Source: Numida meleagris
Taxonomy: Eukaryota > Chordata > Aves > Galliformes > Numididae
DNA length: 64,000 bases
Assembly: GCF_002078875.1 (NCBI RefSeq)
Contig: NC_034412.1
Span: 8,488,688-8,552,687 of the forward strand
Reading direction: 5' to 3'
Below the pieces are notes generated by a model. The model had not been told where the DNA came from and did not search any database. It was given only the letters and a program-made list of their open reading frames with translations. The stretch's first letter is position 1, and every line of letters begins with the position of its first letter. Shown here piece by piece: positions 36,985 through 49,850 of the stretch. The translations under genes and the position numbers were made by a program.

Positions 36985-39399
36985 TTTTCTCCTCTTGAAG
37001 GCAAAAGTTTCATAATTCTTATCATAGGATCTTGAAGGTTGGAAAAGACCACTATGATCATCTAGGCCAACCATCGACCCATCACTGCCATACCCACCAA
37101 CCCACCTTCCTTATTTTACAGGATGGAACATAGCTCCTGTTTAAAAGGGTTAAAGTAAGCACAGGGGTGAAATCTAGAAAAATAATCAAGTACGTGTGCT
37201 AAAGGTGAGGACAACCTTCAAACTGTCCTAAGGAAAATGGTCCGCTATGCATCTCTGACTTCAGTCTGACCCTTGTTCTGTTTCTTCAAAAGAGTAAACG
37301 CAACTACTGGGTTCAATATAGGGAAGAAATGCATGGAAGTAAAGATTTGGGCTGTACCCAGGCCTCACACCAGCTGGTGTGCTCCTTTCTTATGCATCCA
37401 CTGACCTTTGAAATGCTGCTCTCAGAAGTCAGTAGGGCCATTCTGCTATTTCTAGGGCTAAATGAGTTGGTGTCAGACCTTGGCAAACCTCTCTGTGCTT
37501 TCACGTCAGTGTGAAATGTGATGTGGGTGAGGGATTCAGCTGTTCAGAATATTTATATTTGGCTGCTTTATTCTGGCATATTGCTAAACTTCTACCGGTT
37601 TCTATTTCCTTCAAACCCTACAAAGGGGTTTTGTTGGACAATGGAACGGTGTGTTCCTTGTGCTGGGCTTCTCTCTGCCAAATTGTAGAGGTTTGCTGCC
37701 CAGCAGGCCACAAATTCTGTCTTTTATGGATGAAAACGTACAGTTTTTCTATCCTCCTTGAATGTAAAAATTGTTACCAGCTGTTCCCGAGGTGATGTTG
37801 ATAATAAACATTTTTTACTATCCTTATTAAAAAAAAAACAGCATCATATTGCCAGCTGTGCAGACAAAACATTTTTTTCAAGAATGCAATTAAAAAGCCA
37901 GTAAAATCTCACTAATGGGAAAGATATCTTTATTGCTTGTTAAAAATGTGTTGTGAAACTTTAATTCCCCTAATCCACTGTATTGCAGAAAACACGCCAA
38001 GTCTTATTTTTCTAGTGAATTTACCTTTTGTGTTCGCAAAGAAACCCAGGAGGTGAGAGGCCTCTGTTTGAATTTGATGCTCCAAGATGTTCTTCCCAAA
38101 TCCTAGGCTCCGTATAATGGTCATCCCAAAGCGCCTCTGTTGCTTCCAGGTGTGCCCGCTTGTAAGAAAAATGCCTGAAGAACACAGAAACTTTGATTTC
38201 AGTGCTGGGCAGGGAAATCCTTTCACTGCAGGAGGCAGAACTGGGTTTGGATTGGGTTATAGTTCGCTAACAAAAAGGATATGCATATTTTGGTATTGTA
38301 ACACCTTTTTCGCCCATCATGTCCCTGTAGAACGGGGTGAGAGGTCTTCCAGAAGTCTCCTCTGAATGGGTGACAATGCCATCTTTTACTGCTTTGTACC
38401 CATTCAGTACAACCACGGGAGTCTGTCCCATCCACACTGTGTAGATGTTTCCATAGACGCTGGTTAACTGAAGAGTTAATAACAGCACATCAATGAATAG
38501 GAAACAGAATGCATTCACATAAATATTCATTTTAAGAATCGAAGAAGAAATGAATGCGTGCAAAATGCCAAAGCTTTTCTGTTTTCTTTTACAAATGAAA
38601 GTTGACAATAATTCTTTTTTCTTCCAGCTTCCAAAGAGAGAAAAGAATTGCTTTTGCATTCCTTCCTGTAGCTTTCCCACTATTGTTCCTACTTGCCTCT
38701 GTTGTCTTTCCCCAGGTAATGCTTTTATTTTTCCTTAAAGTAATTTGATGCAAGTCTTTTACTTTAGTTTTAGTTGGCTTATGAAGAGCTTATGCTGTGA
38801 GCAGAACAAGAATTCATTTTTCTTCCGGCTTCATTTTAATAACCAAAAGTCAGGAAGGCATTTTTTATTATACAAATACAAAAAGAAGGGTCAGTTTAGA
38901 GTATATGTTTGGTCTTCTAATGGAGATTGGACCATCGTGGCCTGGAGACGTTCCAGTGGCGTTAGTGTCAGGCAAAGGAAATTCTACTAGAGATGGCTTA
39001 CAGAGTGAGAGTTATCAATACAAAGGCAGAGAACAAATATGGCAATGACATATGATGCTTATTGACATTTAAATTTAAGTTAAAATAGATTCAAATAGGT
39101 TTTCAATCACAGAATCACAAAGGTTGGAAAAGATCTCCAAGCTCTTCCAGTCCAGCTGTCCACCTACCACCAGTATTTCCCCACTAAACCGTGTCCCTTA
39201 GTACAACAGATAAAACATAACTAAATACCTTAGTGAGAGTTTCTCGGCGAAGTTTGAAGTCCAGCAGCCACAAGTTCCCAATGATGGGGAGAGGAACTGG
39301 TCCTGGAGGGAGCTGGCTACGCATCCACTGCAGCTTCAGCAGCTGCACGATCAGGAGGGAGGCTACCAGGGCTACAAGCAACTCAACAATCCCCAGCAT
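34038..39399 (-). CDS. CYP2AB: Cytochrome P450 family 2 gene A, CYP2AB-like, complete
   Basis: Microsomal haem-thiolate monooxygenase, endogenous substrate unknown. Exons, 5' to 3' on minus: 39399-39229, 38467-38305, 38174-38025, 36483-36323, 36156-35983, 35752-35611, 35071-34884, 34575-34434 and 34216-34038 (TAG). These total 1470 nt, 489 residues, in the nine-exon CYP2 pattern; exon 5 is 174 rather than 177 nt. N-terminal hydrophobic anchor, then LPPGPVPLPIIGN. C-helix [11 protein letters not shown]-helix LGGTETTSTTLLW; ExxR is Glu354/Arg357 in HETLRYSN; haem loop FSAGHRVCLG with Cys435. The chosen Met starts the usual anchor; an in-frame ATG further upstream would add an unlikely extension. 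The CYP2AB subfamily is inferred from location next to ABCC5; automatic pipelines may call it CYP2J-like. Confidence 0.85.
36962..36984. repeat. (TA)n microsatellite
   Basis: About eleven uninterrupted TA units in intron 3 of P450 gene A. Confidence 0.9.
37023..37110 (-). mobile_element. CR1 LINE 3' end fragment
   Basis: Reverse-oriented CR1 tail (cataggatcttgaaggttgg, then gatcatctaggccaaccatc) in intron 3 of P450 gene A. Confidence 0.8.
39106..39200 (-). mobile_element. CR1 LINE 3' end fragment
   Basis: Reverse-oriented CR1 tail (cacagaatcacaaaggttgg, then cagtccagctgtccacctac). It ends about 30 bases from the 5' splice site of exon 1 of P450 gene A, in its intron 1. Confidence 0.8.
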
Positions 39400-42339
39400 C
39401 TTATGGAAATCTCTGCTGCTCGCTGTTCTGCGTACGGCTTCCTCTGCAAATACAGTGCTGTGCAGATGAGTGAGTGCTTCTACTGAAGTCCAACTCTGTT
39501 TGGAGAACATATGCCTCCTTTGACCATCTGTCTGTCTGTCCCTCCCTCCCTCTCAGTCTACAGTTTTCCTAAGCTGAAATCTGAAGAAAACTTGGAAATA
39601 TGCGATCCCTTGCAGCTAGCCAAGCCACACCTACTCTTTTTTATGATCTGTAATTGTGATCTGTCTCAATTTTTTGACACAACTAGAATTTTGTTTCCTT
39701 TTTTGTGTTGATATTGGTTCTTGCAGTCGTTGTCAATCCAAGGAGACCAATTGTCTTGCACAATGGTAACACCTCCTGAAGTTTCTTGTAGTTAAACACT
39801 GAGGATGTGTTACTTATTACCTTTCTGAAACACTGCAATTTTTAAGTGGTTTATTTTATAGAAGTAGAAATGTGTGCATAATGCACAATAGGATGCAGAC
39901 TCCGAGGAGAAAAACAATTGAATTCAAGCAGCATAAGGCTAAACTAATGTCTTCAGTGTCTTATTTTTCTTAGTTGCTATTCACTGACTTTTTCTGAAGT
40001 AGATTGTCTTAAAACTGTTTGGAATCTCCACAACGCAAAAGCATCTCCCATCTTCTCTGTTTCTGCTGGGATGGCAAAACCTGGTTTATCTGAAACCCCT
40101 TTTCCCCTTTCTCCTCCTCTTTGCCCCCCCTTTTTTTTTTCTACCCTTGCTTTTAAAAGCTGTCGAGCAGTCAGGTTTGGTGAATCCATATTCATTATTT
40201 CAATACTTTCAGTACACGTGCGCAGCACCTCTTCACGTGCATCTTGCTCCCTCTCACCTGATGAGTACCACTGCAAGAGCTCCCCTGTGCAGGCGGCAGA
40301 TGTTAAGTCTGGTTATGCCAAAGAGGTGAGGAAATCAGCTTTTGTCATGAAGGCTTGAGGCAAAGCAAATGCAACAACTGCAGGGGACAGCAAGAGAACA
40401 GCACCATCAGGAAGGTGAGATGCGTGCATTGTGCCCAGGACATGCTATAATACCAGGGCTTAGGTGTTGCATTGCAGCTTCCAAAGATGGATTTAGTGTG
40501 TGTCAGAAAACAGTGTGAGGTTCTGTGCTGTGCAGGTATAGCTTGGCGCAGCAGTGTAAGCAGGTCTTGCCTGGGGAGGTGCTGCTCACACAGAATGGAG
40601 ATACTGGAACAAGGAAATCGGATTGCCCCCAAAACAATCTCCTTGCAAAAGCCTCCCTGTAAGGTCCTCCTCTACCTGCTCAGTCCCACCATTGTGTTAT
40701 TGGTTTCTCGATCCTCTGAGGCACATTGACTGAGATATTTAATGGAATGGAAGAGATGCTGAATGCCTTAGGCTCAGCCGCAGAGCATCTGGTACTGCTC
40801 TCAGTAAGGCATCGCTAAGAAGCAATCCCTGTTGTGCAGTCTTAGTTTTGGCATCTCCTAGTGTTTGAGTGTTTGCTTCAGCATTTTTGGTGTATTTAGT
40901 AGCCTAAATGTTGCTCTTGGAATGCTAATAGTCATGGATGGAACAGAACGTTTCAGATAAGAGAAAGCTGAAATAGATATTAACGTTCTGTTTCTTCCCG
41001 AGAAGAACTCTGAGTCCTACCATGGTAGCTGAGAAATGTTCAGCAGTTGCACGTTTAGCTTTTGGGCCTGGAAAGAACGTAAACATGCTTGATGCCATTC
41101 TCGTTCAGAAGGGAATGAGAGCTGAAACACTGAAGGGTTTTGGATTGCTCAGGACTCAGAAAGTGCAGCAGCTGCCACGGGTCAGTGGTATGGCAGAACA
41201 CCCAGAGAAACCAGCAGGTGGATGGATGTTTTATACAGGGGAGCTCACCTAGAAGTGACTGAAAGGAAAAGCCCAGTGCTGTGCTCTTCATTTTTATTTT
41301 AGGACATCCTCTGTGCTTAATGTGTGGTTTTGTTCTTTTTTTTTGCCCACCTTTCTTTTGTCTGTTACTGGGTGTAGTGTGTGGTCAGCAATAGCTGCAG
41401 AAATTCCGAAGAAGTTGCAGCGTAGAAACCTATTAAATGACAAGCCTCAATGCAGACAAAAAAATACAGAAAACTTGCAATTATTTGGACCAGCTATCTT
41501 GCAAATATCCTTTTTCAAACCTTGTAAAAATGAAACAAATTCAATATCTTACTGATTTTTTCCCTCTGGTGTGACTACTTGCATTGCAGCCTGCCCTGAC
41601 TGCATCACCTCTGTGCGAATTATCTTTTACACTGGCTCTGCCAGCAGAATATACACAGTTGAAATGCACAAAGCAATTGCCTGTTGCCCAACGCAGCAGT
41701 GAGCCATGGTCAACCTGCTACTTAATGTTTACGGCTGTTCTTGAGACACCGCGTGAATCTGCTTAGCAGACAGCCATCAGATGGGGACGTGTCACCCCGA
41801 CACTTCTTGGATCCGTCTGATTTCCGTTGTTGTCTCCTAGTTCTCTGCGTTCTTTGTTCTTTTCCCATCAGTAATTTCTCAACTGGGCAAGTAACCCAAA
41901 AGATTCATCTGCTGCTTGCTAAGGTTGGGGATGATGCAACTGTGTGTTATTCCTCCTTGTATGGTGAAGGTGGAGCGGGGAGTAAGCAGATGAGGATCTA
42001 GTTTTTGTAGCAGATCACAAGCTGAAACGTGAATCAGTATTTCAGACTCTCTGGAAAATGCTTTTTTTTTTATTGTTTTTTTTTTTTTTTAAAGGAAGAA
42101 AGTTGTGCTTTAAAACGTTTTTAAACCTGAAAATTAATTTTCATGACACTGGCTTTTTGTCTCGTTTCTTGACTGACCTAAGGACTGACATTGATGTTGA
42201 GAAGAAGTAGCTCAGCTGTCCCATTTCTCTCTGTTTGGGTTTGTAGGAAGGAGCGGGCCGTGCTGGATGTGTCCATGAATCCTTCAGTTACAACAAACAG
42301 CCAAATAAAAGCCCTTAACAAACTCACTCATGTCACAGT

Positions 42340-42422
42340 GACATGAGCAGGCGCAGTGGTGATGGGTTGATGGTTGGACTTGATGATCTTAGCGGTCCCT
42401 TCCAACCTGAATGATCCCATGT
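42340..42422 (+). mobile_element. CR1 LINE 3' end fragment
   Basis: Contains gatgggttgatggttggact, then ggtcccttccaacctgaatg. Plus-oriented CR1 tail. Confidence 0.75.
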
Positions 42423-43059
42423 TTTCTGTCTATCTCTGGACAGAAGCATGGGGAAGTAACCTCCATACGAAAGTGCGGTGTAGGAAATGCCCTTGAAACT
42501 TTCATGAGTTGAACGATGGGGCCAAAGTATGCGAAGCCAATAGTTGTGTTTACAGAATTGGAAACCTGAGCAGAACAAGAAGCTATTAGATAGAAAGCTG
42601 GGAGTGATTCCAGGCAAGACGTGTCTTTTAAAAATTTTCCAGATGCGGCCATGACCATTGCCAAATACAGTTGTGTTCTACATAACCAGGCATACGCAAC
42701 ATCTGAGCAGTTTTCTGACAAAATGCACATTTTTGTGATGCACTAAGTCAGTAGAAATCAAGTCTATCAAAAGCTTTTTCTTTGTTATTTTATTCCCAGA
42801 GTCAGTGTGGGCTTGTGAGTACCAGTGGCATTCTGACAAGAAGTCACGCTCTGTTCCTGTTTCTTTTCTACCTCTTCCTCTGGGATCAGTCCCACCTCTC
42901 ACAATCAGAAGCATCTGGCATACAAACTCAGGGTGATCAGGAGATCTCCACAAGGTCTGTGTTTGTGTTGCCAGACGATTCATCTGTCAGTGAGTAACAC
43001 CACTGTAAACATTAGAATTGTAGGAGGGGTGAGAAATCTGATGTGGATCAGAATGAATG

Positions 43060-43267
43060 GGCACAGATGGAAGTTCTCCTCCTCTGAAAGAGTGGCTGGG
43101 CACTGGCATAGGCTGCCCAGAGAGGTGGTGGAGTCACTGTCCCTGGAGCCGTTCAAGAGACATTTAGATGTTGTACTAGGGGACATAGTGGGGAAATATT
43201 GGTAGTAGGTGGACGGTTGGACTGGGTGATCTTGGAGGCCTTTTCCAACCTTGGTGATTCTATGATA
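43060..43267 (+). mobile_element. CR1 LINE 3' fragment
   Basis: The CR1 text runs from the AGTGGCTGGGCACTGGCATA region through CCTTGGTGATTCTATGAT. Plus orientation, with the typical 3' terminal sequence. It lies about 25 bases from a second copy in reverse orientation. Confidence 0.85.
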
Positions 43268-43289
43268 TAGAAAAATTTTAAGGCAGGAT

Positions 43290-43375
43290 TAGAATCATAA
43301 AATCATAAGGTTGGAAAAGACTTCCAAGATCATCTAGTCCAACCATAAACCCATCCCCACTGTGCCCACTCATGA
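43290..43375 (-). mobile_element. CR1 LINE 3' end fragment, reverse
   Basis: Begins aatcataaaatcataaggtt and runs through gatcatctagtccaaccat. Tail-to-tail with the preceding CR1. Confidence 0.8.
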
Positions 43376-44083
43376 TACAGAATTATTCTGGGAAGCAATA
43401 TGTTTTCACCTGTCCCCTGTTTAGAAGGACTTGAGGAGGTCTGTGGAAGATAAACTTCTATTTTCGGAAGCTGTGTGTTTGGAAGATGTACACATGGATG
43501 TCACAGAGGCTTCGTACTGAGAAAGGATGAACCTGAGATTTCTGGGGCATGGATATTTTCAAGAACTAGTTCCGACAACTTTCAGTGGGGGAATCCATAA
43601 GCTATTTTAAAAAAGAAAACCAACAACACAGTGTGGTTTTTTTTCTTTAAAAAACATACACTAATATGGAAAAACAAACAAATGCAACAAATCACACAGA
43701 GGCACACCAAAAAACTCCAGCTTCGTATCTGAGCTCTTAGCTTGCACGAAGTCAGTGCTGTGAGTGACACTTCCAAACAAACTGATTGCTCCATGGCACG
43801 TTTCTGAATATCAGATGCCATTCAGGATGAAGTGCCCGCCTTCTGGCCTTGGTTGGATCTCAAAGTGGTGGCAGCTATTAGCATATTGCAGCATAGCAGT
43901 GTATTAAGTACGCTCAGGGGTGGAAACACTCTTCATTTTCTTGGCTAGGGAAAGGTGGTAGGGAAGAAAGCTTGAATGTGACAGAGTCTGGGTCCTCTTA
44001 GGGAAGAGTTCAGTAGAACAACAGAGTCAGATCAACAGGTTCATAACAGCTTTCTCAGTGACAGGCTAGTTTGGAGGTGTGAA

Positions 44084-47000
44084 ATGCTAAGTGTGATGCT
44101 ACTATCTCTAGTTTTGTTTCTGCTGGGTTTGCAGTTCCTGAGACTGCAATGGCGAAGTCGTCCGTTTCCTCCTGGCCCGATCCCATTTCCCATCATTGGA
44201 AGCATCTGGTGGATAAATTTTAGAGCTGACCACGGGAGCCTGAAAAAGGTATGCGTATGTGGATATGAGCTAGGGAGCAAAAGCTGTAACCAATGATGAT
44301 GGTTGTTGATAGGCTGATATGTTGGTAGGGAGAACTTCAGTGGTCATGCAGGTTAAATTAGTGCATAAAGGAGTCAAAATCTACAGACTCCTGTGATATA
44401 AATGGCTATGGGGACACTGATGTCTTCAAGTTAAAGACATACGGAGGATTTCAGCATTTTTGAGCCTGTTTTTCCAATAGTCTGTATGTCAATGCGTAAT
44501 TTCATGAAGTTCTTGTTTTTTGGCTGAGGAAATGAAATGTGGTGTTGAAAAATGTAATGGGCAGCTGAACTTTCCTATGAAACCTAATGTGAGCTGTAAA
44601 TACCCCAGCCAGGGGCATTTCCATAATTGTTAAAATCGCAAAGACAAACTATGCTGAGCGTTAAAAAGAGCAAGAACAGCTGTTCTTTTCATCATTCACC
44701 TTACTGTGAATGGTGGGATACCAGGGCAATCCCACAGCTTTACTGTCGTAAGCGTTCCCATTGCAAAACAAAACCATTTTCCCCTCTTCATTTCCTGAAC
44801 CCTGGAGTAACATCATGTTGGAAGAGAAGACCCCATTGTGCATGCATTTTGGTTGATGTTTCTCCAGTGTTTTTGTTGTTGTTGTTTGGTTTGTTTTGCA
44901 TTGACTAACATGCAGCTAGCAAAAGCCTATGGCAACATCTGCACGCTGTGGCTGGGTCACAAACCCATGGTGGTGCTGTATGGCTTCAAAGCGGTGAAGG
45001 ATGGTCTCACCACCAACTCGGAGGATGTTTCTGGGCGGCTACAAACCTACATGTTCAACAGATTTTCTTATGGAAAAGGTGAGATGTTTATATCTGCAGA
45101 AGGGCTTTGTCTGCTTAGCTCTTAGTTCCCTGTTCACCCATTCCATTTTTTCATGAGGAACGAGATAAAGCAATTCTGCAACATTCCTCAGTTGTCTCCT
45201 AAGTCCCACTATCACATGTGTTCCAGAATCTTACCAAAGCAGCACTGTTTGTACTTGCTAGTCTAATTTATCCATTATTGGTGTTATCTAAGCTTGTGCT
45301 TTGCTTTGAAATAATCCATCTGAGGCCTTTAAATCCTTCATCTGGATCTTGAGGAGCAGAGGCTGAAATAATTCTTGATGCTTCCAGTTGCTTGCTGACA
45401 CAACGTCTGCTGTAGAGAAAGAATGCACAGAGCTATTAAACAAGAGGAGGCCTTTTGGGATGTCCCAAGGCACTGGAGTTTTAGATGTGTTAGTGAGACT
45501 GTAGGTGCAATGTGTCCTTGTTCAGAGCTTCTTACTGTGCTATTGTTTGCATCAGGAACTGCTGAATTTTGGTGGATGGAGGATAGAGTTCTGTATTTGA
45601 AACAGGAGTGGTTAAACTGGTTTCCACCAGCCTCGTATCCATCCAAGTGTAGGAGAACAAGGATAGGAAACCCGCAGACCTCTCCAATGGGCTCCTCAGA
45701 AGGGTCTGTTGGCCTTGAGCAGCTCAGTGTGAGACCATCGAATTTCCAGGTGGTAGGAACCTGAATGTACTGTTGGCTGAGGAGTGCTCTCTTTGCCACG
45801 TGATAACATCTGTAGGGCAACAATACCTGTGTGGGGATGCTGGCAAACATAGATTGCAAGTAAGTATTAACGTTACATGAATATTAACATGGCATCAAAT
45901 TGATTCTTGATGGCTGAAGGTATCCTGGTCTCAAACGGTCTTATCTGGAAAGATCAGAGACGTTTCGGAATTTCGACTCTCCGGAAACTGGGAATGGGGA
46001 ATAAAGGAATGGAACGTGGGATACAAACCGAGGCCCGGCACTTGGTGGAGTTCTTCAGGAGCAAAGACGGTATGGCACTGAAGTGCTCGGGAGCGCGGTC
46101 ATGATTTTGACACAGTACGTAGTCTGTGTCACTCGGAGGGGAAAGACTATTTTTGCTCCAGAAATAAATAGCACAAGGGATATCTGTGACAAAGCATCAT
46201 TGTGATCTTGGTTTCAGAACAGCAAAGAAGATGGTGTTTTGTTGACCAGCGCTTATCTCTCTTTGCAGGAAGAGCTGTTGACCCTTCCTTCCCCATTGTT
46301 CATGCAGTCTCCAATGTGATCTGTGCTGTGGTGTTTGGGCATCGTTTCTCCCTGCAGGATGAAACCTTCCGCCAGCTGATGGAAGCATACAGTGAGATCG
46401 TGGCTTTTGGAAACAGCTACGTTTACTATGTGAGAAAACGGCTCATTTAACATGCAAATTATTTAATTATTGAACATGATATTTATTGCGTTATCAGGCA
46501 ATAATAATTAGAGAATGTTCATGCAATAATAATTACAGCATTATATATTATCACAGTTATTACAGTATTTTAGTACACATTACATGTTGATTTTTACAAA
46601 AAGTAACCGGATATGACATTGTTCAACTATTATATTAATAATTTTTATTAGAATTTCCCTGGAAAGGGAATATGCTCGGGGTGTTGAAAATTGTTGAAAT
46701 GGAAACACCACTATTATTAAGTTGAAAAGTGATATTCATTGTACTGGAGTAAAAGAGATTGGGTTTTTTTCCTGTATGTCAAGGTAGTATATATAAATAT
46801 TAAATTTATTACTGTTAATACATGCAAAATAGACTTATCTGCAAAACTGAATTCTTTTGTTGATGAATTAACAGGGTAAGTACTAGTGGAGTTATGCCGT
46901 AAAGATAGGGATCAAGGGTTGACATTAACTCAGTAACTCATCACAAAAATGTCTGCATTGTATTTCTATATGGCCTTGCTTGCATTGTGTAACTTACAGC

Positions 47001-49257
47001 AGCTGTGTTGAATGCTTGCTCCACAGATATATGAAGTTTTCCCATGGCCTCTAGGGCGCCTCCCAGGACCCATACAAAAAATAGAATCTTGCCGTAATTT
47101 TATTTATTCTTTCGTAAGGCAGGAGATCAAAAGTCATAGGGAGAGACGCACAGTGGATGAACCAAAAGATTTCATTGACTTTTACCTGGATCAGATGGAG
47201 AAAGTGAGTAATTTGTGCTGGAGTTGACACAGACAGTATCTCTATCAAATTCAGATATGAACTTGGAATGGCCAATAACCTGTTTTAGAAGTATAAAATA
47301 GCACATCTCTTTATTTTTGTACTCTGGGATCCTTAGGGCAGGGAATGGGTGGTTTTAAAGCTGCAGATATTTAGATGGATTCTGTGCTCTTATTTTGTCT
47401 TTCTCATTGACACCCATAGACTAAAAATGTCCCAAATTCTACCTACGATGAAGAAAACATGGTGCAGTCTGTTTTCGATCTCTTCCTGGGTGGCTCAGAG
47501 ACCACCGCTACCACTCTGCGTTGGGCTCTACTCTATATGGTGGCTTATCCGGATATCCAAGGTGAGTCAGAGACGCAGACCTGAAGAAGTTGACATGTTG
47601 TATCGAGGGACATGGTTTAGTGGGAAATATTGCTGAGAGGTGGATGGTTGGACTGGGTGATCCTGGAGGTCTTTTCCAACCTTGGTGATTCTATGATTCC
47701 ATCTTTCAAGCAGAACAATTGTCTGTTCCACATCTTTATTTTATTTCCTTTAAGACTGCCTTTTCAAGCTAGAGTAAAAACAATAGCTTGAGTTTAATCT
47801 ATTGCTCAGAAATTCTTGTTTGATTTAGTTTGCTCTCCTTCCTTTAACTATGAAGATCAATAAATCTGTTGGGCTTGATGATCTGACCATAGAACTTAAA
47901 ATCTTGGAAATACCAGATTTTAGTCAAGTAGTACCTAAATAATTCTATAAATGTATTTACGTGTTAAGATATAAGAAGTATAATTTATTTACATATATAT
48001 TTTTTTCTATTACTACTAATAATCTGAAACCGAAAAGACAGCCGTTTCATGCAAAACACAGTGTTATTCTACATATAAAGAGCTTGTCTTTTCCTCCCTA
48101 GAGAAAGTCCAAAAGGAGCTGGATGCTGTTCTGGGTTCTTCCCATCAAATCAACTATGAGGATCGGAAGAAACTGCCTTACACAAACGCTGTGATTCATG
48201 AGATCATTCGCTTTAGCAGCATTATTTTAATCACAATTCCTAGACAAGCGGTGAAGGATACAACTGTGCTGGGTTATCAGGTTCCAAAGGTATCCTTGGC
48301 CATGAGTGAACCTCTTCCTGCACAGCACTGCTCTGTGCTCTCCCTTTGCCTTGCAGATATAAGTTGAAATGTACTATTTCATTTGCAGGGCGCACTGTTT
48401 TTTGTCTGTTAATCTATCAAAGCGTGTCAGAAGTGGGAAAATCATTTTACTAGGATTAGGATAAGAAGCTAAATAACGTCACGCCCTTCATTCTGTTGCA
48501 TTTGCTAACAGAATGGAAAAGGAGACATGCAGGGAATAAAGCAGAGATATTTCTGAAACTGAGATATTGAGGTTTCTTTCCTCATTTATATTTTGAGGAA
48601 ACAAACACGCACACACAAATACAAAATAAGACAGTTTGTGATTAAAATTTTTTTCCCAATAAAATACCTGTTCTGTTCTTACCATGTGCCCAGCAGTGCC
48701 CCAAATTTTATCTGGAATTCATTTGTGTCCTTCTTGATGTTTGAGATGTACAGAGGCAGAACTGAGCCAAGAGCATTTTCCTTGCAGGGTACCATCATCA
48801 TGGCAAACATAGACTCAACTCTTTCTGACCCTGAGTACTGGGAGACCCCTCACCAGTTCAACCCTGGTCATTTCTTGGACAAGGATGGGAATTTTGTGGT
48901 CCGAGAGGCGTTCTTAGCCTTCTCAGCAGGTAGGTGTGCTAATAACTAACCGAGTTAGACTGTGAATGTGAAGCTGTATTATTTTCCTTGTGGAAAAAAA
49001 AAAAAAAGGGAGTGTAATCCCAGAAAGTGCAGGCTCAGCCTGGTCTGGGGACTGACCGCACTTCCCCTTCCCCTGCAGGCCACCGCGTGTGTCTGGGAGA
49101 GGTGATGGCCAAGATGGAGCTTTTCATCATCTTCTGTAGCCTGCTGCAGACATTCAAGTTCACCCCACCAGAAGGAGATAAGGAAGTCAACCTGAACTTT
49201 GTCTTTGGGAGCACAATGAAACCCCACCCATATAAGCTTTGTGCAGTTCTTCGCTAG
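44084..49257 (+). CDS. CYP2AB: Cytochrome P450 family 2 gene B, CYP2AB-like, complete
   Basis: Microsomal P450 monooxygenase. Exons: 44084-44248, 44916-45078, 45920-46069, 46269-46429, 47027-47203, 47420-47561, 48102-48289, 48788-48929 and 49079-49257 (TAG). These total 1467 nt, 488 residues, all in frame with GT-AG introns and standard CYP2 exon sizes (163, 150, 161, 177, 142, 188, 142, 179). Hydrophobic anchor, then FPPGPIPFPIIGS. C-helix LIWKDQRRFG; F-G region RLPGPIQK; I-helix [13 protein letters not shown]; ExxR is Glu353/Arg356 in HEIIRFSS; haem loop FSAGHRVCLG with Cys434. A poly(A) signal AATAAA lies at 49475-49480. First of three plus-strand tandem copies and divergent from gene A. 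Subfamily name is inferred. Confidence 0.85.
47600..47700 (+). mobile_element. CR1 LINE 3' end fragment
   Basis: Contains gtggatggttggactgggtg and ends CCTTGGTGATTCTATGATTC. In intron 6 of P450 gene B, starting about 40 bases after exon 6. Confidence 0.85.
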
Positions 49258-49621
49258 GTTGCAGTGTGTAGTAGATTTGGGGAAGAAGCGCTCCCATGGG
49301 TTTGCAAGTGTACTAATCCTTTCTGTACCTTTTATATTCCCCATTTCTCAAGTTCAGCATGAATCTGACCTGTTGTGTCATGTTTCTAAGAAGCTGGACC
49401 TGAAAAATATTCCGGTTTTCTTTTTCCTAGCATCTGGAAAATCTATGTGCATTTTTCTTATGTATTAGACATGAAATAAACACAGAAAATTATTAACGTG
49501 TCTGGTCTTAGTTCAAGGCTCAATAGGAATCCTACTAGGGGAAAAGGAACATTAAAGCTAGGTCCTGGGGGATGCTTCCCATCATTCCTATGTGTTCCTA
49601 TGCATTTGTGCACATTTTCAA

Positions 49622-49850
49622 ACTAAAAGAGAGGAGATTTAGACTGGATAGAAGAAAAAAAAAAAAAGGGTGGTGAGGCACTGGCACAGGTTGCCCAGAG
49701 AGGTGGTGGGTGCCTCATCCCTGGAGACACCCAAGGTCAGGCTGGACAGGGCTCTGAGTAATGGAGCTGTAGGTGTCCCTGTTAAGTGCAGGGGATGGGC
49801 CAGATGGCCTTTAAGAGACCCTTCCAACCCAAACGGTTCTCAATTCTTGA
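49622..49850 (+). mobile_element. CR1 LINE 3' fragment
   Basis: Contains actaaaagagaggagattta, then ggagacacccaaggtcaggc, then cagatggcctttaagagacc. It includes an internal A-run at 49654. Closely similar to the copy in CAPN10 intron 1. Confidence 0.85.

Larger units (their letters stand above)
39400..44083. other. Intergenic region between head-to-head P450 genes A and B
   Basis: 4.7 kb separating the divergent starts of genes A (minus) and B (plus). It must hold both promoters, but no clear TATA box at a suitable distance was found. Content recognised: CR1 fragments at 42340, 43060 and 43290, and T-rich tracts near 40130 and 42061-42093. No P450 exon remnant was seen by eye. Confidence 0.5.

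Noticed and set aside
39229..39510. N-terminal extension of P450 gene A to an earlier in-frame ATG
   Set aside because: It would place 37 polar residues before the membrane anchor, unlike any microsomal CYP2. The Met at 39399 gives the usual start.
40071..40358. Overlapping frames near a T-rich tract
   Set aside because: Driven by a pyrimidine-rich stretch and its complement; no splice sites or conserved motifs.
42389..42730. 113-codon minus-strand frame between P450 genes A and B
   Set aside because: Partly covers a CR1 tail, and the remainder matches nothing I recognise.
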